Source of the DNA: Halieaceae bacterium | GTDB lineage: Bacteria > Pseudomonadota > Gammaproteobacteria > Pseudomonadales > Halieaceae | Assembly (NCBI GenBank): GCA_902547755.1 | Contig: CACCPA010000006.1 | Location: forward strand, 1-64,000 | Length of the DNA: 64,000 nucleotides | Direction of reading: 5' to 3' | In this document: in pieces, positions 9,072 through 19,153 of the stretch | Layout of the letters: every line of letters begins with the position of its first letter | How positions within the stretch are numbered: the first letter of the stretch is position 1 | The notes under the pieces: generated by a model | Told to the model about the DNA's origin: nothing | Database searches by the model: none | The model's input: the letters and a program-made list of their open reading frames with translations, nothing else | Made by a program: the position numbers and the translations under genes

Positions 9072-10322
9072 TTAGTCAGCCAGGATTTCCTCTGGAACCT
9101 GGGTGCATTTTAGCGACTCACCCAACAAGGCTTCGATTTCCGGCAATAAGAAAGCGTCGTCTTCACTGGCAAAACTAATAGAGACGCCCTTTTCACCCGC
9201 TCTGCCCGTTCGTCCAATACGGTGCACATAGTCTTCGGGGTCTTCGGGTAGGTCGTAGTTGACCACGTGGCTCACGCCATCGACATGAATACCTCTCCCC
9301 GCCACATCGGTCGCAATCAACACGCGCAGCTTGCCCGACTTGAATCGCTCCAAGGTCTTAGTGCGTTTTACCTGGGCAATCTCACCTGACAAGATGCCGC
9401 AGTCGAGACCCTGTTTCTGCAAACGCTCATGGACCTTTCGGACGACATCTCTTCGATTGGCAAAGACAATGACTGAGGTCGCCTCGGGCGTTGCAAGAAT
9501 GCGCTTTAGTACATTTAGGCGGTCGCGACTCTCGAGAAGATAGACGCGCTGATCGACATTTTCAGTCGCCACCCGCTCCGGCTCGATCTCCACCGTGATG
9601 GGATCGAACGTCCACTGTTGTGCCAAATTCATGATGTCCTGACTAAAGGTCGCCGAGAACAGGAGCGTCTGTCGGTCTTCCTTGCGCGGAGTCGATCGAA
9701 CGATGCGTTTCACCTGAGGGATGAATCCCATATCGAGCATTCGATCTGCCTCATCGAGGACCAGTGACTCGACGCGATCAAGATACATATCGCCGCGCTG
9801 GATGAAGTCAATCAGCCTTCCCGGTGTCGCGACCACAATATCGGTGACCCGATCATTCACGTTCACCAGTTGCTTCGCGTAATCCGCGCCACCTATAAGC
9901 GTGACCGTCGACAAACCAGTGTACTTCCCAAGTTGTCGCGCGTCATCAGCAATCTGCATAACCAGCTCGCGCGTCGGCGCTAAAATGACGGCGCGAGGCT
10001 CAGCCAGATAGCGCTCTCCCTCAATGGGGTTGTTTAGCAGGTCATTGAACAGCGTTATCAAAAAAGCAGCCGTTTTTCCCGTACCCGTCTGCGCCTTACC
10101 AATCGCGTCGTGCCCTTCCAATGTATGGGGCAAAATCTGAGCCTGAATGGGCGAGCATTTCTCGAAGCCCAAGTCCTCAATTCCGCGCATGAGCGAGGGA
10201 GCGAGGCCGAGACTGCCAAACGATATATCGGGTAAGTGAGCAACTGAATTTTCAGTTGCTCCAACGGCTTGTTCACTCAAGGGTTCATGAGTCCTTTCGT
10301 CAGAGGTGCGCGAGCATAGCAC
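9072..10322 (-). CDS. DEAD-box RNA helicase, RhlB-like
   Basis: All helicase motifs are visible: the Q motif ([10 protein letters not shown]), AQTGTGKT (I), PTRELVMQ (Ia), [19 protein letters not shown] (II), LFSATF (III), IVFANRR (IV), [11 protein letters not shown] (V) and [12 protein letters not shown] (VI). The C-terminus is short, with no RNA-binding extension, which resembles RhlB, the degradosome helicase, though RhlE or another DEAD-box member cannot be excluded. The frame begins at a GTG (10322, 416 aa). A TTG at 10280 with AAAGGA upstream is an alternative start. It is convergent with cysZ and divergent from the MATE exporter. Confidence 0.9.
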   Translation of the reverse strand: MLCSRTSDERTHEPLSEQAVGATENSVAHLPDISFGSLGLAPSLMRGIEDLGFEKCSPIQAQILPHTLEGHDAIGKAQTGTGKTAAFLITLFNDLLNNPIEGERYLAEPRAVILAPTRELVMQIADDARQLGKYTGLSTVTLIGGADYAKQLVNVNDRVTDIVVATPGRLIDFIQRGDMYLDRVESLVLDEADRMLDMGFIPQVKRIVRSTPRKEDRQTLLFSATFSQDIMNLAQQWTFDPITVEIEPERVATENVDQRVYLLESRDRLNVLKRILATPEATSVIVFANRRDVVRKVHERLQKQGLDCGILSGEIAQVKRTKTLERFKSGKLRVLIATDVAGRGIHVDGVSHVVNYDLPEDPEDYVHRIGRTGRAGEKGVSISFASEDDAFLLPEIEALLGESLKCTQVPEEILAD

Positions 10323-10413
10323 ACTGAACTGGAGGTGCCCGCGTTATTCGCATGACGGGATGCGGCAACCGTTGGAGCACGTGATACAGTGCGGTCCTAA
10401 CTGCGAGACAAAC

Positions 10414-11799
10414 ATGAATCATCCAACCCCCACACTGCGAGCGGAGCTAAGCCAGTTTTGGCGAATCGGCTGGCCACTGCTGATTGCGCAAACAGCACAG
10501 ATGGGCACCGGCGTTGTGGATACCATCATGGCTGCCCGATTCGGCGACAAAGACCTCGCCGCAATTGCCATCGGGTTTAACATCTGGCTCCCGCTCTATC
10601 TCGTGGTGTTGGGCGTCATCTTTGCCTCCTCCACCATCATTGCGCAGGATTTTGGCGCGGGTCGAATACAACGCATTCGGGACCATCTACCGCAGACCTT
10701 ATGGGTGTCTGTATTTCTCAGTTTGATCGTCGCTCCCCTATGCTATTACAGCCACCTCGGGTTACCCTGGCTCGGCATCGATGAGTTAACGGCGGGAAAA
10801 TCCAGCGAATACATCAAAATGGTGGCGTTTGGCTTCCCGGCGATCGGGATATTCATGGCCCTCCGTTATCACATGCAAGGGGTGGGAATCACATCGCCAT
10901 TTGCTGTGGCATCGGTCATCGGTTTCATCGCCAACATACCGCTGAACTTCATGTTCATCTTCGGTTTTGGGGACATCCCAGCCATGGGTGCTCAAGGCTG
11001 TGGCATCGCAACGGCCATTTCAATGTGGCTGTCCGCACTTATCATCACTCTCTATGTACTGACTAAAAAGTCGCTGCAGCAGTTCATGCCACCGCTACGG
11101 CCGGTAGCGCCTGACCCAACCACCATTAAAGAGATACTCACCATTGGTGCTCCGGTGGGTGCTACGTTCTTCCTTGAGACTGCGGTCTTCGCCGGTATTG
11201 CGCTCCTAGTCTCGTCGCTGGGTGATGTTGCAATTGGCGCACACCAGATCGCATTCAACGTCTGGGACATGTTTTACATTCCAATGCTCGCCATCGGGTC
11301 TTCAATGGCAACCCGAATGGGGCACGCATTGGGAGCTCAGGATCAGCAGGGTGTCTTCATGGCCTTGAAGGCGGGCATTCTGTGTTCTGGCGTCATCAGC
11401 GTCACGACCATGATTATCTTACTGTCGTTCCCTACCGCCATTGTCGGCATTTACTCCGACTCTCGGGATATCTCGTTATTGGCAGTTCGACTGCTTAGTT
11501 TTGCCGCGCTATTCGTGATCATTGACGCAGTCCAAATCGTGGGGTCTTTCTCTATGCGAGCCTACAAGAAAACACGGTTTCCCTTTATCGCAAGTATGGT
11601 CGCCTACTGGCTGATAGCACTTCCGCTCGGCTATTACCTTGGCGTTATGAATGCAGACAACGCTTTCGATGGCGCCGCTGGTTTTTGGGTAGGGATTATC
11701 GTTGGAGTCGCAGTGGCATCGGTCATGATCGCCGCGCGTCTAGTGTTGTTACTTCGTCAGCCGATTCCCACCGGATTCACGCCCAACTACGAGATGTGA
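10414..11799 (+). CDS. MATE-family multidrug/sodium antiporter (NorM-like)
   Basis: This 461-residue protein has twelve predicted membrane helices in two homologous halves and the MATE hallmarks: an N-terminal RIGWPLLIAQTAQMGTGVVD, where proteins of this family bind substrate, MGAQGCGIATAIS, and GAPVGATFFLET at the start of the second half. MATE proteins expel cationic drugs and metabolites in exchange for sodium or protons. The ATG at 10414 is preferred; the frame extends upstream to 10306 but that part is not hydrophobic and overlaps the helicase promoter. Its 3' end overlaps moeB convergently by 13 bases. Confidence 0.93.
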   Translation: MNHPTPTLRAELSQFWRIGWPLLIAQTAQMGTGVVDTIMAARFGDKDLAAIAIGFNIWLPLYLVVLGVIFASSTIIAQDFGAGRIQRIRDHLPQTLWVSVFLSLIVAPLCYYSHLGLPWLGIDELTAGKSSEYIKMVAFGFPAIGIFMALRYHMQGVGITSPFAVASVIGFIANIPLNFMFIFGFGDIPAMGAQGCGIATAISMWLSALIITLYVLTKKSLQQFMPPLRPVAPDPTTIKEILTIGAPVGATFFLETAVFAGIALLVSSLGDVAIGAHQIAFNVWDMFYIPMLAIGSSMATRMGHALGAQDQQGVFMALKAGILCSGVISVTTMIILLSFPTAIVGIYSDSRDISLLAVRLLSFAALFVIIDAVQIVGSFSMRAYKKTRFPFIASMVAYWLIALPLGYYLGVMNADNAFDGAAGFWVGIIVGVAVASVMIAARLVLLLRQPIPTGFTPNYEM

Positions 11800-12530
11800 C
11801 ACCCGTCTCCTGGCGTAATCGCGAGCCGGTCGATTCGCTGCTGCGTAGCATCGTAGATGCGCAAGACGCCCCACTCAAGGGGTTGGCCTGATAAAAACAT
11901 CAGCGCATCCTGTGCCTGCCAAGCGGCGATAACCCCAATGACCGGACCTAGAATGCCCTCGTTACGGCAATCAAAACCTCCACTGTCGTCCTCGCTTGGC
12001 GCTAAACACTGGTAACAGCCCTCTTTTCTCGACTGACTAAAGGCGGCAATCTGCCCGTGAAGCCGCGTGGCCGCCCCCATAATCCAGGGCTTTTGTGCAT
12101 CGCGAGTCAAATGCTCGATGGCATGACGTGAAGCAAGGTTGTCGGTCGCATCGATCACAATATCGACATCACTGAGTACCTCAGCATCGGACTTGGCATC
12201 GTCACCAAAGCGCCGAAGAGCGCTAGTCACTGTGATCTCTGAATTGAGCGACAAAAGCTGATTTTTGAGAGCCTGCGCTTTTGGTTGATTAATATCGCTC
12301 TCGCGAAAGGCCAGCTGACGATGAAGATTGCTCAGCTCAACGCTGTCCGCATCGACCAAGGTCAACCTACCGACGCCGGCACCCGCTAGGAACAGTGCTA
12401 CCATCGATCCCAGACCGCCGCAGCCAACGACTAGCACTGAGGCTTGCCGAATGTTTTCCTGACCCACCAGATCAATTTCTGGCAACAGAATTTGGCGCGA
12501 GTAGCGCTCCAGTAACTCGTCATTCAACAT
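11787..12530 (-). CDS. moeB: Molybdopterin-synthase adenylyltransferase MoeB / ThiF family
   Basis: This E1-like enzyme adenylates the C-terminus of MoaD (or ThiS) before sulfur transfer. It has the ATP-binding GCGGLGSMVALFLAGAGVG loop, NLHRQ, and DATDNLASR. The start at 12530 has AGGAGG upstream and overlaps the prmC stop. Zinc ligands C172, C175 and C244 align with E. coli MoeB, but position 247, the last residue, is Ser (CHIS then stop) where the fourth zinc cysteine is expected. A cysteine at 188 matches the region of the catalytic one. Position after prmC is the usual gammaproteobacterial order. A molybdoenzyme is encoded at 30.5 kb. Substrate (MoaD or ThiS) is undecided. Confidence 0.9.
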   Translation of the reverse strand: MLNDELLERYSRQILLPEIDLVGQENIRQASVLVVGCGGLGSMVALFLAGAGVGRLTLVDADSVELSNLHRQLAFRESDINQPKAQALKNQLLSLNSEITVTSALRRFGDDAKSDAEVLSDVDIVIDATDNLASRHAIEHLTRDAQKPWIMGAATRLHGQIAAFSQSRKEGCYQCLAPSEDDSGGFDCRNEGILGPVIGVIAAWQAQDALMFLSGQPLEWGVLRIYDATQQRIDRLAITPGDGCHIS

Positions 12531-13339
12531 TGCCAACACCCTCCTGTTACTCGAGGCCGGCCGGCGAGATCATGCCGAAGGCTCACCTTTGAAAACCCAT
12601 TCAGTTCGAGGATCGACCGGACATCCGCCGCCTGATCATAACCGTGCTCGATCAAAAGCCAACCGCCGGCTTCCAAGTGGTCAGGCGCGTTGGACGCTAT
12701 CTCCCGAATCGACGACAGCCCATCCCTTCCATCGGTCAGGGCTGTGTTGGGTTCAAATCGCAAGTCCCCTTCCTGTAAATGAGCATCATCAGCCGCGACA
12801 TAAGGAGGGTTTGATGCGATGAGAGCCCAGCGTCTCTGCGCTAAGGCACAAAACCAACTCGATTCAACAAACTCAACAGGCAACCCTAGATCCTGCGCAT
12901 TCTCTCGAGCAACGCGCAATGCCAATTCACTGACATCGCTGGCCGTTACCGACAGATGCGGCAAGTCGTGCTGGACCGCAAGCGCGATAGCACCGCTTCC
13001 GGTGCCCAGATCGAGCATTGAATCGAGGTCATAATAGGATGCAAGTTCCACAGCCCACTCCACGAGCAACTCAGTCTCGGGTCGAGGAATAAGCACATCG
13101 CGCGTTACTTTAAACTTCAGCGACCAAAACTCTCGATGACCCACTAGATAGGCCAAGGGCACTCCTTTAAGCCGTTCCTCGGACATTGATGAAAATGAGT
13201 CGATCACATCTCTCGGTAGCTCATCGTGGTCGTGAGCAATCAACCAACTTCGCTCAACCTTCCCGAGACAGTGCAAGAGCAACAACTCCGCATCGCGGTA
13301 GTCGGTTCCGAAGGCGCGCAGTGCTTCTTTCACTTTCAT
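12524..13339 (-). CDS. prmC: Release-factor glutamine methyltransferase PrmC (HemK)
   Basis: PrmC methylates the glutamine of the GGQ motif in RF1 and RF2 using S-adenosylmethionine. The 271-residue protein has the N-terminal helical release-factor-binding domain, the IPRPETELLVEW motif, the SAM-binding LDLGTGSGAIALA loop and the catalytic NPPYV. It sits directly downstream of its substrate gene prfA. The start at ATG 13339 (MKVKEALRAFG) fits the family; a GTG at 13363 is the only upstream alternative before a stop. Neither has a strong ribosome-binding site. The 111 bases between prfA and prmC contain no gene. Confidence 0.95.
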   Translation of the reverse strand: MKVKEALRAFGTDYRDAELLLLHCLGKVERSWLIAHDHDELPRDVIDSFSSMSEERLKGVPLAYLVGHREFWSLKFKVTRDVLIPRPETELLVEWAVELASYYDLDSMLDLGTGSGAIALAVQHDLPHLSVTASDVSELALRVARENAQDLGLPVEFVESSWFCALAQRRWALIASNPPYVAADDAHLQEGDLRFEPNTALTDGRDGLSSIREIASNAPDHLEAGGWLLIEHGYDQAADVRSILELNGFSKVSLRHDLAGRPRVTGGCWQC

Positions 13340-13450
13340 TGGATGAGCTTCACTGCCTGGCACCGCTTGGTTTGATCTTCACAAAAGCCGTCGCTAGTGA
13401 ACTTACTGTAGTCCTCGCCATGGCTTTCACCACAGACCTCGCCACAGTCT

Positions 13451-14536
13451 TCACTCTTCGCGAAGGGCGGCGAGCAAGTCTGCCTGATGTTCCTGACGCA
13501 ACGGTTGGATCACGGCATCCAGATCACCCTCAACCAATTCATCGAGTTTGTATAAGGTGAGGTTAATCCGATGATCGGTAACGCGCCCCTGGGGGTAGTT
13601 ATAGGTTCGGATACGGTCCGAGCGATCGCCCGTGCCCACAAGGTTTCGTCGCTCCTCCGCCTGCTCAGCCGCAAGCTGCTGCTCACTTGCCGAGGCAAGT
13701 TTAGCCTGCAACAGCGACATCGCCCGAGCTCGGTTTTTGTGTTGTGAGCGCTCATCTTGACACTCAACCACGATGCCCGTGGGGATGTGCGTCAGACGAA
13801 CTGCTGAGTCCGTTGTATTGACGTGCTGACCGCCCGCGCCAGAAGACCGGTAGGTATCGACCCGCAAATCCTCTTTGCGAATTTCTTCCTCCTCTACTTC
13901 GTCAGGTTCCGCCATCACAGCGACCGTGCATGCAGACGTGTGAATCCGACCCTGGGACTCTGTCTCGGGTACACGTTGCACTCGGTGAGCGCCGGATTCG
14001 AACTTGAGGTGCGCGTAAACAGCCTCGCCTGCAACCCGTGTGATTAATTCCTTATAGCCACCGTGTTCGCCGGGACGCTCTGAGATAACTTCAACCGACC
14101 AACGCTTACTCTCCGCATAGCGGCTATACATGCGAAACAAGTCACCGGAAAAAATGGCGGCCTCGTCGCCGCCGGCGCCCGCACGAATCTCCAGAAACAC
14201 GTTACTTTTGTCTTTGGGATCCTTAGGCAGCATTAATACTTGCAGCTCGGCTTCAGCAGAGCTCATGAGGCTCTCAGCCGCACCAATTTCCTCTTCGGCC
14301 ATCTCTCGCACATCGGGATCACTGTCTTCGAGCATCACCTGTGCTTCAGCCAGGTCATCTTTTGCGCGGCGGTACCCATCGTAGACCTTTACCACGTCAT
14401 CGAGTTGCGCATACTCCTGTGACAAAGTGCGGAACTTATTGGGGTCTGATGCAGTTCCGGCGTCCGCAAGTAAAGCGGCGACCTCTTCATGACGATCACA
14501 TAACGATTCGAGCTTGGTAACAAGCGACATCTTCAC
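13451..14536 (-). CDS. prfA: Peptide chain release factor 1
   Basis: RF1 ends translation at UAA and UAG. The 361-residue protein aligns end to end with E. coli RF1 (360 aa). It has the tripeptide anticodon PET in [16 protein letters not shown], the hydrolysis motif GAGGQHVN, and the usual N-terminal helical domain. The start [12 protein letters not shown] matches the family N-terminus. It lies 20 bases downstream of hemA, forming the hemA-prfA-prmC-moeB series. Confidence 0.98.
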   Translation of the reverse strand: MKMSLVTKLESLCDRHEEVAALLADAGTASDPNKFRTLSQEYAQLDDVVKVYDGYRRAKDDLAEAQVMLEDSDPDVREMAEEEIGAAESLMSSAEAELQVLMLPKDPKDKSNVFLEIRAGAGGDEAAIFSGDLFRMYSRYAESKRWSVEVISERPGEHGGYKELITRVAGEAVYAHLKFESGAHRVQRVPETESQGRIHTSACTVAVMAEPDEVEEEEIRKEDLRVDTYRSSGAGGQHVNTTDSAVRLTHIPTGIVVECQDERSQHKNRARAMSLLQAKLASASEQQLAAEQAEERRNLVGTGDRSDRIRTYNYPQGRVTDHRINLTLYKLDELVEGDLDAVIQPLRQEHQADLLAALREE

Positions 14537-14556
14537 AATAAGCTGCCCTTATCGAA

Positions 14557-15864
14557 CTACTGTAGGGTCGACGAGCCGTCTGATGGGATGGATGCAGACA
14601 CGCCGAGTAACTCTGCTGCACGCGAGACATTAACACGATCACCTTCTTTTGCGATCTGCTTGAGACCCGCTGTCGGCGCGTGGATAAGTTTATTGGTGAG
14701 GTCGCGCGACAATCGGGTCATCACCTCTTCCGGCGATTTACCGCTCTCCAGTGCCTTCAACGCACGCTCAAGTTCTGCCTGCTGAATGGCCATTGCAGAT
14801 TCGCGATAATTCCTCACGACATCTGCCGAGGCACGCTGCAACCAAGTAGCTTCAACCTCGACCACGCCCTCTTCGACGATTTTGTCGGCTTTGTTGGCCT
14901 CATGGCTTCGCAATCGAACGTTCTCTTCGACGACGTCCCGCAAATCATCAACCGTGTACAGATAAACATCGGACAGAGAGGCAACCTGCGGTTCGATGTC
15001 TCGGGGTACGGCCAGATCGATCAATAAAGCCGGACGATAGCGCCGCGCCTTAATCGCCTCCTCGACTGCGCCCTTGCCCAGAATGGGGAGCTGGCTTGCG
15101 GTCGAGCTGATCACAATATCGGCGCTGGGGAGCCGCTCGGTGACGTCAGCGAGAAGAATCGCCTCAGCGCTGAACTGATCTGCCAGCGTTTCTGCTCGTT
15201 TGAGCGTCCGGTTGGCCACAATCAACTTGCCCAAGCCCGCCTCATTCAGATGCCGAGCCACTAGCTCGATGGTTTCGCCCGCACCGAGCAATAATGCTGT
15301 GCGATTTGAGAGATCTGAAAATATTCGACCAGCAAGATCCACAGCTGCATAAGCCACTGACACCGGGTTCTCCCCTATCGCCGTATCGGTCCGTACGCGC
15401 TTCGCGAGTCGGAAGGCCTCGGGGAATAGCTTGCTCAAAGAGTCGCCAATACCACCGCTCTCCTGCGATACCGCAAACGCCGACTTAATTTGACCAAAAA
15501 TTTGTGGTTCACCCAGGACCATCGAATTAAGTCCTGCGGCAACTCGAACAAGGTGAGTAAGCCCTGCGACGCCGTGACTTCGGTAAGTACAGGTAGCCAG
15601 TTCGTCCAATGCAATCGCGTGATACTTGGATAACCAGGCGATGACTTCATCACCCGCCAGCGCCGCTTCACCGTCAGTACCAAACCAGCCGTAGATTTCT
15701 GTGCGATTGCAGGTACTCAGGATGACACCCTCACTCAGGCGAGTCTCCGCCATAAGTTCAGAAATAGCTTCAGGCACACACTCAGGCGCAAAGGCGACAC
15801 GCTCTCGCACCGCTACGGACGCAGAGTCGTGATTTACCCCTATGACAACCAAGTTTGACGGCAT
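14557..15864 (-). CDS. hemA: Glutamyl-tRNA reductase (heme synthesis, C5 pathway)
   Basis: HemA reduces glutamyl-tRNA to glutamate-1-semialdehyde, the committed step to 5-aminolevulinate and heme. The 435-residue protein shows the start VVIGVNHDSASVAVRER, the catalytic cysteine C52 in STCNRTEIYG, MVLGEPQIFGQ, the NADPH-binding LLGAGETIELVA region and a C-terminal dimerisation helix bundle. The ATG at 15864 is preferred over a TTG three codons upstream because it matches the family N-terminus. The gene is divergent from the TPR lipoprotein with about 99 bases between starts, the same pairing as in Pseudomonas. Confidence 0.97.
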   Translation of the reverse strand: MPSNLVVIGVNHDSASVAVRERVAFAPECVPEAISELMAETRLSEGVILSTCNRTEIYGWFGTDGEAALAGDEVIAWLSKYHAIALDELATCTYRSHGVAGLTHLVRVAAGLNSMVLGEPQIFGQIKSAFAVSQESGGIGDSLSKLFPEAFRLAKRVRTDTAIGENPVSVAYAAVDLAGRIFSDLSNRTALLLGAGETIELVARHLNEAGLGKLIVANRTLKRAETLADQFSAEAILLADVTERLPSADIVISSTASQLPILGKGAVEEAIKARRYRPALLIDLAVPRDIEPQVASLSDVYLYTVDDLRDVVEENVRLRSHEANKADKIVEEGVVEVEATWLQRASADVVRNYRESAMAIQQAELERALKALESGKSPEEVMTRLSRDLTNKLIHAPTAGLKQIAKEGDRVNVSRAAELLGVSASIPSDGSSTLQ

Positions 15865-15963
15865 AACTGTCAATCGCTATCTACACGTCTACGAATCATA
15901 CCAGAGAAATAGGGGCTCGAGAGGATGTGTGCCGATTTCGTCGGGTGTGTCATCATACGCGCC

Positions 15964-17688
15964 ATGCGATGGCTTCATTACATCATTGGACTCTTGGCAA
16001 TAACGCTCTCTAGTTGCGCGAGCGTGGATCTTGCCGAAAGTCCATCTGGGACTAGACAAGCTGTACCGACAGTGGCCAAGGCAGAGCCCAGCCACCCTTA
16101 CGCTGATATACCCGGTCAACATCTATCGACACTGCTTCATGCAGAGTTCGCCATCAGAGAACGCAATCTGGATGCCGGGCTGATGCACCTTATGGCCGCG
16201 AGTCAGGCGATCCCTGATCCGGCGATTGCTCGACGCGCGCTTCAACTCGCGCAATACATTCGCAATCTGGATGCAACGCTGGAAATGGCTGTTCGTGTAT
16301 CCGACCTGGATCCCAGTGATGGAAGCGCGTCCACACTTGTCGCCGCCGTATTTATAGAGCGCGGTGATATCGCCCGTGCATTAACTTACTCGAGACGTGC
16401 ATTCGACGCTGGATCCGATATCAACCCAGCTGCACTGCTAAATAACTATGGAGGTCAAACTCCGGAGACTAAGGCTGCGACGCGTAACCTGCTAGAAGCG
16501 CTTCAATCAGACTATCCCGAAGATGCTCGAAGTTTATTTGCCATCGCATTGTTAGAGTGGCGCCAGGGAAATAGCGATGTTGCAGTGACGAAGCTGGATA
16601 AGCTTTTCACCATCGAGGCATTTCACGAGCGAGGGACACTGCTGCTGACGGAAATTCTCTCGCAGGCTGATGTTCCCGATGCTTTTAATCCCTTAGTAGA
16701 GGCCATTGAAGCAACCAAAAGCAGTTTACTTCGCTACCAATATGCGCGCTATTTGCTGGGCAAACAGAAACTGACAGAGGCCAAAGAGCAATTTGATGTG
16801 TTGGTCGCAGATCCAGCGGCAACCGTCGATCATCTGATAGGCGCGGCAGTACTGGATATCGAGTTATCCGATTCCGCGTCAGCCCTGCTTCACCTTGATA
16901 GGGCACTTTCTTACGGCCAACGCGAGTATGACGCACAGTTCTTTAAAGCACTGGCACTGATTCAGCTTAACGATGTGTCGGGTGCTCTAAAGGCGCTTGG
17001 CGCAGTTGGACCCTCGACAAATTACGCAAGAGCACTTCAAGAAGCTGCGGCTATTTTGGTATCACGCGGTGATATTGGAGCGGCCAACGCCTTTTTTGAA
17101 CAGCACCGGCAAGTTCACGCTGACGGCGCTGAGCTCAATTTTGCATTGCATGCCGAAACGCTGCAGACCTTGGGATCGATTGAGGCTGAGTCGGTGCTCA
17201 GCCGGGGTATCAGTGCCTTCCCGGCCTCGACCCGCCTTCTCGTCGCGAGAGCCAATTTTCGAGAGCGCGCAGGCTTCTTTGATCTGGCCGAAGCCGATTA
17301 CCGACAAATACTGAACCTCAATCCGGGAGATGCTAATGCGCTGAATGCGCTGGGCTATGCGCTAACGAACAATACTGATCGCTTTCAAGAGGCAGCGGGA
17401 TTGCTAGAGGAGGCCATTTCCAAAGATCCGCGCAATCCGGCCATCATCGACAGTCTTGGATGGGTTTACTTCAAACTGGGTAAGGACCGCCAAGCGGAAC
17501 TCTTGCTCAAGGAAGCTTACAAGCAATACCCAGATCCTGAGGTGGCAGCGCATTTGATTGAACTCTTGTGGACGCAGGGACGAGAGGTCGAAGCGAGGGA
17601 TCTCATCGCGAACCAATGGCGCGCCTCGCCCAACAATGAACATCTCCGTGAAACAGCGAGTCGACTCGCTATTCCCCTGCCTGAGTGA
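15964..17688 (+). CDS. TPR-repeat outer-membrane lipoprotein
   Basis: The 574-residue protein has a lipoprotein signal peptide with lipobox LSSC (lipid-modified cysteine at residue 18), then many tetratricopeptide-like helical repeats. The clearest are near the C-terminus: LDLAEADYRQILNLNPGDANALNALGYAL-type units (AEADYRQILNLNPGDANALN) followed by a PRNPAIIDSLGWVYFKLG unit. The start at 15964 places the basic residue and hydrophobic core correctly; the frame extends 13 codons upstream. It overlaps the lolB start region and is the first gene of the lolB-ispE operon, the conserved Pseudomonas-like order. Its precise role is not known; TPR lipoproteins usually scaffold envelope complexes. Confidence 0.9.
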   Translation: MRWLHYIIGLLAITLSSCASVDLAESPSGTRQAVPTVAKAEPSHPYADIPGQHLSTLLHAEFAIRERNLDAGLMHLMAASQAIPDPAIARRALQLAQYIRNLDATLEMAVRVSDLDPSDGSASTLVAAVFIERGDIARALTYSRRAFDAGSDINPAALLNNYGGQTPETKAATRNLLEALQSDYPEDARSLFAIALLEWRQGNSDVAVTKLDKLFTIEAFHERGTLLLTEILSQADVPDAFNPLVEAIEATKSSLLRYQYARYLLGKQKLTEAKEQFDVLVADPAATVDHLIGAAVLDIELSDSASALLHLDRALSYGQREYDAQFFKALALIQLNDVSGALKALGAVGPSTNYARALQEAAAILVSRGDIGAANAFFEQHRQVHADGAELNFALHAETLQTLGSIEAESVLSRGISAFPASTRLLVARANFRERAGFFDLAEADYRQILNLNPGDANALNALGYALTNNTDRFQEAAGLLEEAISKDPRNPAIIDSLGWVYFKLGKDRQAELLLKEAYKQYPDPEVAAHLIELLWTQGREVEARDLIANQWRASPNNEHLRETASRLAIPLPE

Positions 17689-17690
17689 TC

Positions 17691-18224
17691 ATGCTGTTCA
17701 GATCACTCGTCTACAGCCTGCTCGCCACCCTTCTTTCTGGTTGCCTTCAAACTACCGTAGAACGACCCGCAGATGACTTGAAGCCATTGGTTGATACAAA
17801 CCCATGGCAAGCACGCGGAAAAATGCTGGTATCCAGCGAGAACGAGCGGCAAACGCTCAGATTTATTTGGTCTCACCTGTCGGAACAGCAAGACCGTGTC
17901 GAGCTCAGTGACAGCTTGGGACTTCGGTCAATCATCTTGGTCAGGGACTCCGACGAATACTATCAAGAAAACACCCAAGGACAGCGAATCCTCCTATCCG
18001 CCAGCACCCTAGAAGAACGGCTCGCTAATGTATTAACTAGCCTACCAAACGATATTGCGCGACTGATGACCGGTGCGAAGTCTTCAAACAATCGCGTTCG
18101 CAGCGAAGTAATACGTTGGTCCACCTCCGCACAGTTCGCAACGCCAGAGGTGTTGCGTGTTCGTTTTGGCGATTACGGCCTTAAGATCATGATTAACCAA
18201 TGGGATGTAGGCAGTAGTGAGTAA
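17691..18224 (+). CDS. lolB: Outer-membrane lipoprotein receptor LolB
   Basis: LolB takes lipoproteins from the periplasmic carrier LolA and inserts them in the outer membrane; it is itself a lipoprotein. The 177-residue protein has the lipobox LSGC (cysteine 18), then a short spacer and a beta-rich domain including WQARGKMLV, which is the typical start of the LolB fold. The ATG at 17691 is used; a GTG two codons earlier overlaps the TPR gene stop. Its stop overlaps the ispE GTG start by 8 bases. Conservation of LolB is low, so position helps the call. Confidence 0.92.
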   Translation: MLFRSLVYSLLATLLSGCLQTTVERPADDLKPLVDTNPWQARGKMLVSSENERQTLRFIWSHLSEQQDRVELSDSLGLRSIILVRDSDEYYQENTQGQRILLSASTLEERLANVLTSLPNDIARLMTGAKSSNNRVRSEVIRWSTSAQFATPEVLRVRFGDYGLKIMINQWDVGSSE

Positions 18225-19041
18225 GCAAGTGATTGAAGCGCTCAGTCCGGCAAAGCTGAACCTCTTCCTCCATGTGACTGGCCAAAGAGACAATGGTTAT
18301 CACGAGCTTCAAACAGCGTTTCAGTTACTGGATTGGGGTGATCGGATGCGCTTTGAGATAACCGAAACGCCCGGCATTGCGGTACATCCACCCGTGGCGG
18401 GTGTGCCGAACGAGGACAATCTCATTTTCCGTGCGGCGGCGTCATTAGGGCTACCCGAGGACCGTGGTGTAGCCATTAGTATCGAGAAGGTCATTCCGAT
18501 GGGTGGCGGCCTTGGTGGCGGTAGTTCCAACGCTGCAGTCACGCTCTTGGCGCTGAACGACCTATTTGATCTAGGCTACGGTGTTGACGAACTTGCCCTG
18601 AAAGGCGCCGCGCTAGGCGCTGACGTTCCCGTTTTTGTTAGGGGCACGTCAGCATGGGCGGAGGGTATTGGCGATGAACTGACGCCACTTGAGCTCCCGG
18701 CATGCTGGTTTGTGATTATTTACCCTGATTGTCATGTCTCAACACACGAAATCTTCGGTGCTCCAGAATTGACACGCAATACTCCGCCAATTACAGTGTC
18801 GGCCTTTTTTGAAGGGCCGGTCCGCAACGATCTGCAGCCTGTAGTGGAAAGCAGATACGAGCAGGTGAATACAGCCATAAACTGGTTGTCTAACCACGGT
18901 TCGGCAATGATGACAGGGAGCGGCGCGTGTGTATTTGCCAGCTTCCAATCGCAAGCAGAAGCTCAGCGCGTAGCTGAGGCTGCGAAAGGCGAGTTTAGTG
19001 TTTTCGTTGCCAAGGGAATTAATCGCTTCACAGTGGTGTAG
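18217..19041 (+). CDS. ispE: 4-diphosphocytidyl-2-C-methyl-D-erythritol kinase
   Basis: IspE phosphorylates CDP-methylerythritol in the MEP pathway for isoprenoid precursors. The 274-residue GHMP kinase has SPAKLNLFLHVTGQRDNGYH at the N-terminus, the ATP-binding MGGGLGGGSSNAA loop and the C-terminal MTGSGACVFA motif. It starts at a GTG overlapping lolB. It is followed after 13 bases by tRNA-Gln. Confidence 0.97.
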   Translation: MSKQVIEALSPAKLNLFLHVTGQRDNGYHELQTAFQLLDWGDRMRFEITETPGIAVHPPVAGVPNEDNLIFRAAASLGLPEDRGVAISIEKVIPMGGGLGGGSSNAAVTLLALNDLFDLGYGVDELALKGAALGADVPVFVRGTSAWAEGIGDELTPLELPACWFVIIYPDCHVSTHEIFGAPELTRNTPPITVSAFFEGPVRNDLQPVVESRYEQVNTAINWLSNHGSAMMTGSGACVFASFQSQAEAQRVAEAAKGEFSVFVAKGINRFTVV

Positions 19042-19054
19042 CACAAATAATTAT

Positions 19055-19129
19055 TGGGGCGTCGCCAAGCGGCAAGGCAGCGGGTTTTGATCCCGCCATT
19101 CGGAGGTTCGAATCCTCCCGCCCCAGCCA
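19055..19129 (+). tRNA. tRNA-Gln (anticodon TTG)
   Basis: The sequence folds as a complete cloverleaf: acceptor TGGGGCG pairs with CGCCCCA, the anticodon stem GCGGG/CCCGC carries the loop TTTTGAT with anticodon TTG, and the T-arm has GGTTCGAATCC. The discriminator is G and CCA is encoded. It closely resembles E. coli tRNA-Gln. It lies between ispE and prs, the conserved location in Pseudomonas-type genomes. Confidence 0.97.
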
Positions 19130-19153
19130 TTTTCTACTCGCAGGACGCCACGC

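Noticed and set aside
13340-13450. Short repeated CTCGCCA-type words between prfA and prmC
   Set aside because: The repeats are too short and irregular to call a repeat element, and no gene is seen.
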